Assembly (NCBI GenBank): GCA_038496445.1
Contig: JALMLS010000268.1
Coordinates: 1-64,000, forward strand
Reading direction: 5' to 3'
From: Trichosphaerium sp. ATCC 40318
Taxonomy: Eukaryota > Discosea > Flabellinia > Trichosidae
Length of the DNA stretch: 64,000 bases
Under the pieces are notes generated by a model that worked only from the letters and a program-made list of their open reading frames with translations, was not told the origin of the DNA and ran no database searches. Positions 45,682 to 56,016 of this stretch are shown here, one piece after another; the stretch's first letter is position 1, and every line of letters starts with the position of its first letter. The position numbers and the translations under genes are program-made.

Positions 45682-46464
45682 ATGAATACCATAGAGAAAC
45701 CTCTTTGTGGCAATTTACTACACCTTCCAATGGAACTACAACTAGATATTATCGATATAGACTTTGAAGCGTTTATAATTTGGCCATTGTTATCAAAACA
45801 AGCAGCAATGACAACAAGATTTAATGACAAGCTTGAAAAACATGGTAAATGGTTACGACAAAAAACTAACTCTTATTGTAAACGTATCATACGTAAGGAG
45901 TATTGGAAGCACGGTAAAAAGCATGGAGAAGAAGTTGTTTGGTATACCGATGGTCAATTACGCTCTAGGCGATATTTTATTGATAATGTAGTTGAGGGAG
46001 AGTGGAAACGTTGGCATTGTAATGGTACTATTTGGCAGCGTCGTTTTTTCGTGAAGAACAGATTAAATGGCGAAGTAAGGAAATGGCATCCTGATGGTAA
46101 ACTGTTGGAACTTTGTCATTATATTCACGGTAGGTTAGAAGGAGAGCACAAGCAATGGTATAAATGTGGAAGCTTGTGGCTGCAAACTTATTATGTCAAT
46201 TACAAACAAGAAGGTGAAAGGAAGTTGTGGTATCGCAGTGGCCAATTAAGGGAGCAAGGGAGTTACGTTAAAGGTGTATTACATGGAGAGTATAGAATGT
46301 GGAATGAAAATGGCCAATTAAAAATACATTGTCACTATGCTGATGGTAAGAAAGATGGCGCGTACTTGGAGTTTTATAATGGTACATTGAAGTCTAAAAG
46401 CTACTATGTAAAGGGTAGGCTGCAACAGTTTAAGATAAGGTTTAAGGACAAGTTATCACCTTAA
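45682..46464 (+). CDS. MORN_2-repeat protein with F-box-like N-terminus, divergent paralogue
   Basis: A single frame of 260 residues. LLHLPMELQLDIIDIDFEAF and WPLLSKQAAMTTRF align with the LPVELLLDIADLDHEMY...LLSKYTATSTRF start of the two copies near 22 and 29 kb. About eight MORN_2 repeats follow (for example YFIDNVVEGEWKRWHCNG, YIHGRLEGEHKQWYKCG, YVKGVLHGEYRMWNENG). Unlike the other two copies the first exon is fused and no intron is seen. Sequence identity is much lower, so it is an old paralogue. ATG 45682 is used because it starts directly before a hydrophobic F-box-like block. Confidence 0.75.
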   Translation: MNTIEKPLCGNLLHLPMELQLDIIDIDFEAFIIWPLLSKQAAMTTRFNDKLEKHGKWLRQKTNSYCKRIIRKEYWKHGKKHGEEVVWYTDGQLRSRRYFIDNVVEGEWKRWHCNGTIWQRRFFVKNRLNGEVRKWHPDGKLLELCHYIHGRLEGEHKQWYKCGSLWLQTYYVNYKQEGERKLWYRSGQLREQGSYVKGVLHGEYRMWNENGQLKIHCHYADGKKDGAYLEFYNGTLKSKSYYVKGRLQQFKIRFKDKLSP

Positions 46465-46746
46465 ATTTCGAGTAAAATCAAACAGTGTTAGGACTTGACA
46501 ATAAAGAAATCACTTTTTTTTAATTGTTCAACAAATGTAGTGTACGCTGATGACTAAAGCGTTGAATGAAGACTAAAAAGGTCTCTTTTTCTAGCATCAA
46601 GAGGTTCACTTTCACTGTTATGTGTGTCATGGTGTACAAAAAAGTCACGTAATAAGAGATAATGGGAAGTCGTGTTCATTAGTCTTTTTCGAATGTTTTC
46701 TTTTAAATATCAATCACAAATCATGCACAGTTGATGCCTCTTCGTT

Positions 46747-49317
46747 TTATTGTACAGAATCAGAAATTATGAGTGCGGTGTCTTCACTATCACTAGGTTC
46801 TTCGTCATTATTAATTTGTGGTTTTACTGTCTCACATAATTGACCTCCTTTAAATTGATCGACAAGTGTTAACACAATAACAACCATAAAAGTGAAAGCT
46901 TCCAAAGCAACTAAATATAACATCGCAATATTCCATTTATAAGTGCCTCTTGGCACTACACATTTATCCGGAGAATCAGGAATGTCACCTTTGAAAAAAA
47001 AATTAACGCACGTGTTCAAGTTAAAGAAAAAAGAAAGAAAACGTTGCTGAACTTTGTGGAGTAAGAAATGACTTAATCGAACGCAATGCAATTTATCCTT
47101 TGCGTCTTATGCTCAACCTCGTAATGAGAGGTTTTTTTAAAACCTCAATCTTACCTTGAGCTAAAGCAGTGATTACTACGCTGTTTATCATTCCCAAGTT
47201 TAAACCAGCCATCTAAAAAAACAAACAAAACTGTGAGCATAACTAGTCTTGCAAGTGACTATTTTTCTCGCAGAACTGCGTACAAATATTCCGTATGCTG
47301 TAGACGTATATTCTTCAGGTATTATCATGGGTATTGCAGGCCATACACAAGCTTGAACCAACGCCAAACTGAGCCTGTACAAAGCTAAGATAAGAAGAAC
47401 AACAAAGTTACAAAGACTCAATTACCCGAGTATTGAAAAACACAATATTGGAGGTACGCTTTGAGCAAACCCGAGGCATCCATGTGCAATAATTAGTAGA
47501 AGTATACTCACAAGCACTATGTTGAAATAAGTCAAAACAAAGAAAAAAAGAAGAAATAAAGAAACTTAAACATTAAACGTACACAAGTACGTCCTCCTTC
47601 CAACACAATCAACTAGTCTTCCAATAATAGGAGATAATATCATTGATGAAACAGAAATAGCACTACAAGTATATCCAGCATGTGTTGAATCGTATTGGAA
47701 TTGGTCTTGTAAAAAATCGCTAAAACAGTGTCAGAAGAAATACTTGAACAAACAGCATTAAGGCCATCTCAGTTTTTGATGATTCTTTGGCGTTCAAAGA
47801 ATAAAATTTTATGAAGAAAGCGTACCTTGCTGTTGTCGTAAAAGCAGATATTTCTGCATAGTACAAAGTGACAATGAGTGAAAGTAACCAAAACCTACTA
47901 TCAAAGTTCCATATTGCACCAAAGTTTAGTTTTCTCTCTTCGGTGCTTTTCAGTTCTAGTCTTCTTCTTCCGTAGTTATCCATTAGTACATATATTCCAT
48001 GAAATAAAAGACAAACGAATGAAAGAATACCGCCTAAGCATAGAAATTAAACATGATTCATGATTTAATCATTTCATAAAAGATTAGTTGGTGTCTACTT
48101 TTCGCTCTTTAACGACTGAGATTATTTGTGTGGTAAAAAAAAGGGACGCGATATTGGATGTTAATGACTAGTTTAGAAACATAAATATCATTTACACTAC
48201 AAGTAGTAGCGATAAAAATAGGTTATAAAATGAGAATATTGTAAGAATAGTTGTACGCTAAAGATAAATCTGTACCTATCCACAGAACCCACTTGTAGTC
48301 TCCGAGATCTTTTGCAATAACAGCAGGCATAGCGAGAGCTAAAAAATCAGCCTTATTTCAAATATATTAAAAAAACCATAGTGCTACACTGTGTTTCTTT
48401 AATGACACGTACCAGTCGTAGAAAAAAAAAAGAAACACCAAATGCTGTCGACAGTATAGCTGTTCCTGAAAAATACCGAACCAACATTGAGATGTTAACA
48501 ATGTAGTATATATCAGCACCAACACTTGGAAAGAAAACAAGTTAGTAAGAGGCCAATAAAGCAAGAAAATGTCAAAGACACATTTTGTAAAATGCATGTT
48601 AGATTTGTTGTACCCAAAAAGAAAGCGTCCTATCATCATTACAATAAAAGGTGTCTCCGTGCCATGAGTATAAGCTGCTCCAGCTACCAAAAAATTCCCA
48701 ACTGTCACCAAACCATTAAGTATAATACCATACCAACGAAGTCCTTAAACAAAACCAAGTCAACAAAAAAAAAGACGAAAGAAATTCTTCAAAAAGAAAA
48801 AAAACATTGTCATTTCTACAAAAACAGACACAATGTGACACTATATTTTCTCACCTAGTTTATCTGCTAAAGCGCCTCCAAATAATGCAAGAACTATATT
48901 TGGCGCAGAGTATATCTAAGGTGACGTCACAATTTGAAACGCACATGAAAAAAAAAAGCTCTAACCATAAAGAGTGAACCAAATCTAGTCTTATCAATAT
49001 GCAACTCCTGAGACACTAACAGTTAGAAGTAATAAAGATGGGAACATACCTCGCATAGCTCTTTTGAAAGAGGTTGTATCTCAAAGTAAGCAAAGTATGC
49101 TCCAGTAGGTATAACTGCAATTATACACAAAAGCGTATACCTTCGTTAAAGTTATGCCAAAAAAAAACGTGAATAAAACGTAAACATCATAACGTTCACG
49201 TGAAAAAGTATGTAAGCGTAATATATAACGCACATACCTAAATAATCTTGATTTCACACTAAAAAAGCTTCTTTTACGAATACGCTTCCTAACTATAGGT
49301 TCTTGGCGTGCTTTCAT
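46747..49317 (-). CDS. Major facilitator superfamily transporter (MFSD1-like)
   Basis: ATG 49317 gives a basic cytosolic start (MKARQEPIVRKRIRKRSFF), then about twelve hydrophobic segments over some 14 exons: YTLLCIIAVIPTGAYFAYF, FGSLFMIYSAPNIVLALFGG with ALADKLGLRW, LVTVGNFLVAGAAY, MIGRFLFG, KWVLWIGILSFVCLLFHG, RFWLLSLIVTLYYAEISAF, ISVSSMILSPIIGRLVDCVG, ALVQACVWPAIPMIIPEEYT, and a last helix before an acidic tail (NNDEEPSDSEDTALIISD). The GG-x-x-ADKLG and GRLVD-x-x-GRR loops are the usual MFS signatures. Segment order and the PEEYTSTAYGI block suggest MFSD1, a lysosomal transporter of animals. Substrate unknown. Confidence 0.78.
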
Positions 49318-49479
49318 TATTAATGTATAGTTTTTCAATACCAACACATTCGGTAGTAATAAAGTAAGGGTAAATTTCCGAAAATCATGTGCGGTCCGAA
49401 GAAAGTCACGTGGCACAAAAAGTCACAAGAAATCATAAAAATTCGAGTTGGAGTTGTTTTCAAATAGCCTGCAATAAGA

Positions 49480-52031
49480 ATGATACTTAGGGGTACTACA
49501 TGGTTAGTACTTTTTGCTCTCGTCGCTGTTTGTAATGCTGCTGTTGTAAAATACAATTTTCTAGTGAAATGGCAACCGTATAACCCAGGCACGTGATATT
49601 TTTGACATCATTCTACTGTTTGGAAACATCTTTTACATTTTCAATCGTTCTTACTACTCTTACGCATGAAAACGTTTACATAACGCGCAGTAAGTCAACA
49701 CAAAACCACTTTCTTGCAGTTCCTTTTTTTTTTGGTTTCGTAAAGTTCACCTACTTGTTAGCTAACATTAGTTTTTGCTTAAAGATGGCTTCCCACGCCC
49801 TGTAATTGCTGTTTTTGACAAAGATTTGTATGACAACGCTGTCGGACCGTATTACGCACAACCTTTTCCTGGACCTACCATTCGCGCTACAATAGGAGAT
49901 CAAGTCGAAGTAACAGTACATAATCAATTGGACGAAGCAGAAGTCAGTATTCATTTCCACGGATTGCACATGGTAAACAATCCGTGGATGGACGGTGTGG
50001 ACGGTATAACAGAGTGTGGAGTACAGCCTCGTCTCTCGTTTACTTATCGCTTTAATACCACCCAAACTGGTACTTATTGGTACCACTCTCATTCTGGTGC
50101 ACAGTACGCTGATGGTATGCTTGGACCTATCGTAATAGAACCTAAAGGTACGTATAAACCGCACGTGGGAGCATTTTCGAACCTTCCAAAACAAAAAAAG
50201 ATAGGTCAACTTTTATTAAAACTTTTCCTTCAAGGTAAGGATCCTCTTCAACAACATTACGAGTACCAAGATGACTATACTGTGATGCTTCAAGACTGGC
50301 TTCATGAAACGCACACTATAATTTCGTTACATTACAAGGGACCTTACGGAGCATACCCAGGTAAAACAGCTAAACGATCCAAAACACCTCATTGTTTACA
50401 CTTTTTTTTTAAATTCGGTGTCACATCACGTGCGTTTTCTAAAATTTATTTCAGGATACGGACCTAAATATCCTTGGCCTCAAACACAGCTTCTTATAAA
50501 TGGTGTTGGAAGATACGACTGCAACAAGACTGTTACGGAAGAAGACTGTATTAAACTAAGATCAGAAAGCGACGGATACATTCAATGTATACCATTCAGA
50601 AGACCTTATTTGGGTGTTTGTAATGTTACAGCTGCGCCAAAGATACCAAACTTTGTTTGTAGAGGACCAACTATGAGACTAAGAATCATAAACGCAGCTA
50701 ACAATATGGTGATGAGATTTTGGATCGATCATCATAATTTCAGTATCGTTGAACGCGATGGTGTTCGTACAAAACCTTTCAATAGATCGGTTATTTCAAT
50801 ACCAGTAGCTTCTCGTTATGATATTATAGTACCTTGTAATCAAGATCCAACACAAAGATACAGATTATGGCAAACAATAGCTCCTGAATACAATCCACTA
50901 TTCTGGCCTCAAATGTCGAACTATGCTTATATTTCATACGAAGATGACAGTGAGAAACCAGTAGCACCAATGCAACGTAATGTATCGGATTTGGAAGGAC
51001 CTGATTTCGACGAAGATAAAGATATTATGCAAGAGTTTGATATACGTCCCTATGAAGATAAAATAGCTCCACGTGCAGAAAGAATGCTTGTTGTTGAATA
51101 CGGAGAGTATTACGATGAAGACTTTGGTAGTCCTTTAGGCACGTGACCAACAAAAAAGAAAGTTTCAAAAAAAACCCAAATCGCACGTGACTTTTTTGTT
51201 TTAATTCGGTTTTGTTAGAGTACTGGACTATTGGACCAGATGAAAAGTCTTGGAGGTATCCTTTAAATCCTGCTCTTCAAAGCAGGTATAGAGGAGAACC
51301 TATTATTGATAGAAATCATTTTGCAGAAAACGAAACATTTCAGCCTATTGTGGAGACTCTAGAGTATGATAAGATGTATCAAATAGTAATACTTGCGAAT
51401 TCATGGCAGCCACATCCATGGCACTTACATGGATATTGGTTAGAGTTCATAGGTACGCCAAACGCACCAGAAACAGTTGAACCTTTGATTTTTTTTTACG
51501 AAATAATCTTTTTTTTGGTCTGACGACTTTGTTGCAGAATTTGGTTACTACAATAAAACTAATCCTGGATGCCCTATTGGTAAAATCAACGTAACAGAGC
51601 TTATAAAGTACCAACCACATGAAGAGGCGCCTGTTATTATGATAGCTGATTCTTTCACCTTGCCAGAATGGGGTTACGCTGTTGCTCGTTTTAGAACAAG
51701 TAACCAAGGACCATGGTTTTTCCATTGTCACGTTGAGTGGCACATGATCTTAGGTATGGCTTTCCTTCTATCAGTAGAAAGAGATGGATCCTACCCAGAT
51801 ATTGAACCACCACCGTCAGATTTTATTACTTGTGGTACTCTAGCTGAGTATCATAATCTTGAAGCACCAAAGAAAGAGTACGAAATTTGGGAGATTGCTG
51901 TTGCTTCAGGTGCTGGTTTTGTAATTATTGTATTGATCATATGCGTCATTGTATTAGCAATTTTCATGAGAAGGTATAAGAGACGTGCTATGTATGAAGA
52001 AATACATGAAGAGACCACTCTAAATCAATAA
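49480..52031 (+). CDS. Membrane-anchored multicopper oxidase
   Basis: ATG 49480 opens a signal peptide (TTWLVLFALVAVCNAA). Three cupredoxin domains carry the copper motifs in order: VSIHFHGLHM, TYWYHSHSGAQYADG, PHPWHLHGYWLEFIG and FFHCHVEWHMILGM. The last supplies the trinuclear histidines, the type 1 Cys/His and an axial Met. A C-terminal TM helix (GFVIIVLIICVIVLAIFM) and a short cytosolic tail follow. This is the layout of surface ferroxidases and laccases (Fet3-like or animal MCO). Two introns have GC donors, at 49589 and 51139, both starting gcacgtga; each is required to keep conserved sequence in frame (NPDGFPRPVI and SPLEYWTIGPD). Iron uptake or phenol oxidation are the likely roles. 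Confidence 0.92.
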
Positions 52032-52318
52032 AAAATAGATATCAATTCAAAATGAAAACACAAATTATACACAAACAGTACATCTCAAGTTGGCCGTTGA
52101 CTTTTGGCTCAGAAAAAGCATTTTTTGGGTGCTGTTTTGACCAACAAAATTTGTTTCAGTGGCGTAATTTGAGTGAAACGCACAACAGCAGTAAAAAATT
52201 AACTTTTACATAAACTTTTACTTTTGTACATGGTTTTTTGTACAAATGACATTCATCACAGCGTATCACTAGAATTCATCGTCACTGTCGATCATCTTTA
52301 GATAAGTTGTGGTAGACT

Positions 52319-53867
52319 TTATTTTGTACAAGGTTTTTTTAAAATGAATATCTCAGCATCACTAGAATCATCGTCACTGTCGATATCTTTAGATTCTTTA
52401 TTTTCAATGGAATCATCACTGGAATCATCATCACTGGAATCATCATTATCACTATCTTCAGAATCTTTATCTTCATTAGACTCATCGTCTCCTTCTTCTT
52501 CATCATCAAACCGTGAATCAAATTCATCTGTAAATATGCCAGCAGTCTTGTTGGAAAAAGAGTTAGCTCATGGCGTGTAAGAATACAAAACTCAGGAGCC
52601 TTGTTGTCGATTATTAAGACGTACCAGAGAATCAAAATTTGTGTATCGTATAACATTGAGTTGATCATGTTTACATGATTGATCAAAGTGTATTGCAGCA
52701 TCAAACATAATCCTTGCACAACGTGGTTTTGGAAAACCAAAAATACCACTTGAAATAGCTGGTATAGATAATGAAGGTAAATTCATCCTTTCAGCCTGCT
52801 TACAAGACTCCAATGTACATGATCTACAAATAGTTAAAAAGTCACATGAAAGCTCAAGAGAAGTGAGAAGTCAGTGCTACAAACTCTGATCTGAGATGTG
52901 ATGTTGTTTGTACTAACCTCAGCTCTGCGTCACATTTTGCTTCTTTCCCTCTTCGCCAAATAGGACCCACAGCATGTATAACCCATGATGTATATGGTAT
53001 ATCATACGCAGCTGTGTAAGCACATGATCCTGTCTCTACTGGTCCATGCTCTCTAACCCATCTATCACTTGCTACTTGTATGCGACTACCTGCTGCGCGT
53101 CTTATAGCGCCTGCAACTCTATAAAAGAAGTTAAGAAACCTCACAAAAGTAGTCACGAAAAAGATGAAAAAAGAAAGAAAAAAAGAAGAACAAAGAAAGT
53201 TTTACCCTCCACCATGAGCTAAGTGAGAATTAGCTGCATTTACTACAGCACCAACATCTTCATAGCAAATATCCCCCATACGTACTATAGTAATCGATAA
53301 GAAAACGCATATAATGTCGCAACACTACCTTCAAGTACTGTCCCATTAGGCAATCTCACTGATCGCAAGAGTCTAGAGCGTGATCTATCTGGATTACGTT
53401 GACGAGGACGCGGTCGGAGTCGTGGATCCTCTGTTGTTGTGTTTGCTTGCTCTGGCTCGACTGTGGAAGGGTTAGGGGCGCTCAACTGAAATGTTTTGTC
53501 ATACGTGAAGTTTTGCTTCTTTGAAGTGCTGGTTTACGCTTTTTTTTACGTTGAGAAGTAGTTGGAGGTGAACGCGGTTTCTTTTCTTCTTTTTGTTCAG
53601 ATTTTACTTCATTTTGCTCGTCTTCGTCTAGTTGTGATATACGTGAGCGTTTGATAGGTTTTTTGATCGGTTCGTCGTCTTCTTCATCTTTTGTAACCGA
53701 AACTTCTGCTCTCTTTCTTTTTTGGCGCCTTTGGCGCTGGGGGGCGTTGATTGGGGTCGTAAGAGCTCTTTACAAATTAAATAATTGTAGAATACAATTA
53801 AAACGCACCTAGCCAACTGTGGCTTCTTTTTCTTAAAGAAACTAGTAATTTGCGCCTGCTCTGACAT
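52319..53867 (-). CDS. Macrodomain protein with PCNA-interacting (PIP) box
   Basis: ATG 53867. The first residues MSEQAQITSFFKKKKP contain a textbook PIP box (Q-x-x-I-x-x-FF) followed by a basic patch. A long lysine/arginine/serine-rich disordered part follows (KPIKRSRISQLDEDEQ, RKKKRKPALQR). The macro domain has RMGDICYEDVGAVVNAANSH, LAHGGGVAGAIRRAAG, TGSCAYTAAYDIPYTSWVIH with AVGPIW, and LPSLSIPAISSGIFGFPKP, the ADP-ribose binding loops of MACROD/ALC1-type domains. The tail is an Asp/Ser run (SDDDSSDDSIENKESKD) ending FILKKPCTK. The reading frame of the tail is fixed by an acceptor ttccaacaag at about 52556. Likely a nuclear ADP-ribose reader or hydrolase tethered to replication or repair sites. 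Confidence 0.85.
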
Positions 53868-54614
53868 TTTTGTAAAGTTTTGTGTAATTACAAACAACCA
53901 AATTATGCAAAGAGATTACGGAGCAGTGGTTTAAAACACCGTTGCAGCAACTATTATTTGACACTCAGTCAATACATTTCTTAAAAGCCTTTTGAAGAAC
54001 ACGTTCTCTGGGCTGGTGCTTGTTAACCCAGAGAACGATTAATACTTTAGGAGGTTTCAATTCATCAGGATGCATGTTGTTACTGATGATACAAGTGATA
54101 CTCGGATGAATGCAAGAAAGCGGAGTTTGAAGAACAATGTAAACAATTTCATTCCTAAATGTCGCAAGTGGTCTTATCTTCTCATTACTGTGTCATTGTT
54201 GTCGCTGTTGCTGCTATTGCAAACTTACACATTATGCCCAGCACACTCGTATCAATTTGTTGGACATCTTGTATTCAGTTCATCACGTGATTTTTGATTG
54301 CAAAGGTTGTTTGAGCTGAACGGAGTGTGCATGTCTCTTGCTTCAAAATTTCTGAAGCTGGCAGGCTCAAACTTGCCCTTTCATTCTAGATATAGTCCAC
54401 AACCACATGGATACAGCTGAATGCAAGTTTTCAGCCCTAAACAAAAGCTTCTTATTGTACATTGTTGGGTAAATTGTCAAAGACTCGTCTTCACCTAGAG
54501 ACTATTGGAGAGATAGGAAACCTTATGTAATAATGTAATAGAACTTAGTTAATGTCCATGTGACTTATTAAAAAATACCGCGTTTGACTTATTGGTACTA
54601 CTAAATCTACCACA
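53868..54614. other. Intergenic stretch with one small membrane ORF
   Basis: Spacer between divergent genes. An ORF at 54070-54297 (ATG, 75 residues) has a polar start and one hydrophobic segment (SYLLITVSLLSLLLLL). It could be a small membrane protein, but no family or conserved feature supports it. Near 54287 the motif atcacgtgat occurs. Confidence 0.35.
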
Positions 54615-55541
54615 ATGGAGGGGACTGCCATAAAACAATCGAAAAAACATCAATTATCAATAATAGAACTAGCAACACTTCAGTGGCTACCATCAGAGAC
54701 ATTGACACATATTTTAAAGTATTTAACAAAACACCATCGTATTAGAGCGTCTATGGTATCACACCTATTTAATAACATAATTCGTAACAATATTGGACTT
54801 GAGCGTCTCCGTTTACAAAGCTCATTAGATTGTTTGGCTCTTAAAGGCAGTCCCTTGCTTAAGAACACAGAGATTTGTTGTACGTACTTTGATCTATCCC
54901 CAAAAGATATATCGTACCTTGTTGGTGTGCATACTATAAATCTTCATGGTGCTTTTGGTATTAATGAAAGAAGTATAAAATATCTTGCTGGTGCTCACAC
55001 AATAAACCTGGCATTCACAGGTGTGAATGACAAATGTATTCTATCATATGTGAGTGCTGTGCGAGAGGCAAATGAGCGATTTGTTCATGATATAGACTTG
55101 GGATATTCACCAATAACAGATGTTTCTTTGGAAGCACTTAAAAGTGTAAATACAATGAGACTTCGTGGTGTACAAGGTATAACTATTGAAGGTATTAAAT
55201 TATTGAAAGATGTGACACATATTGCTTTGCATAAACCAAAAGACTCTTGGCTTGAACACCTTTCAAATGTTTCAACAGTTCATATTCGTGGAAATACAAT
55301 AACTGATAAAGGTATACAGTCTTTGTTAAGTGTAAAGAGACTAAGACTTATTGGTAGTACACAAATAACAGATCAAAGTATTAAACATTTGGTACATTTA
55401 GAACATATTGATGTTTCTTATTGTGATAAGATTACAACAGCTGCTTTGAAGAAAATTCAACATCTTAAAAGTATTAAAGTGAACGGCTTTGGTTTACGTA
55501 CTGTTGCAAACCTGCGTTGTCGTTTAACTCGTCCTGTGTAG
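54615..55541 (+). CDS. F-box / leucine-rich-repeat protein
   Basis: An intron-free frame of 308 residues. The F-box is QWLPSETLTHILKYLTKHHR followed by RASMVSHLFNNII. Leucine-rich repeats of the amino-acid/cysteine-type pattern come after it (VHTINLHGAFGINERSIKYL, ITDKGIQSLLSVKRLRLIGS with TQITDQSIKHL, EHIDVSYCDKITTAALKKI). This is the FBXL layout, in which LRRs select targets for SCF ubiquitin ligases. It differs from most neighbours in having no introns. No signal peptide or TM. Confidence 0.82.
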   Translation: MEGTAIKQSKKHQLSIIELATLQWLPSETLTHILKYLTKHHRIRASMVSHLFNNIIRNNIGLERLRLQSSLDCLALKGSPLLKNTEICCTYFDLSPKDISYLVGVHTINLHGAFGINERSIKYLAGAHTINLAFTGVNDKCILSYVSAVREANERFVHDIDLGYSPITDVSLEALKSVNTMRLRGVQGITIEGIKLLKDVTHIALHKPKDSWLEHLSNVSTVHIRGNTITDKGIQSLLSVKRLRLIGSTQITDQSIKHLVHLEHIDVSYCDKITTAALKKIQHLKSIKVNGFGLRTVANLRCRLTRPV

Positions 55542-56016
55542 AAAAAACAAAATAAAAACATGAGGATCTTAGTACACAGCCCCTAGTCCATGTTGTGAAA
55601 CACAGCGCACTTTCAGTGGAAATATAATATTTTTTTTAGTATTTATTGCAATAAATACTTCAACTTACACGTGGCCATGTAGTTTGCCTTTAAAAAAACC
55701 AAATATTCCTACAAACATCCCGCATCAGATGGTAGCTACTTTAACCTAAACTTCAGATTGGGACTGTCAAGATTCGTGGATTTACTGGGCACCAGATTGC
55801 AAGAAATTCTTTACTAGCGCCGATTGTTCTTGGAATACAGTGTAATGTGTTTCTAAAAAAAGAATACAGGGTTTATTTCAAAACAAACACATCTCCTGTT
55901 TATGTACACTTGAAAGGCAACCTTTTGGTGAGGTTTTAAGCTGAATTTTTTGTTGTTCAATGAAGTAAGAACTCTATGTTTACCAAAGCAAAATTACACT
56001 TCAACAACTGCTCTCC
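55542..56016. other. Stretch with one cysteine/tryptophan-rich exon-like frame
   Basis: Between about 55758 and 55844, after a good acceptor (aacttcag), a frame reads DWDCQDSWIYWAPDCKKFF and ADCSWNTV, then stop. It looks like a secreted-protein exon but has no partner exons, so it is treated as a possible remnant. The rest is AT-rich. Confidence 0.35.

Noticed and set aside
52344-52580. Serine-rich + strand frame
   Set aside because: It is the antisense shadow of the Asp/Ser tail of the macrodomain gene.
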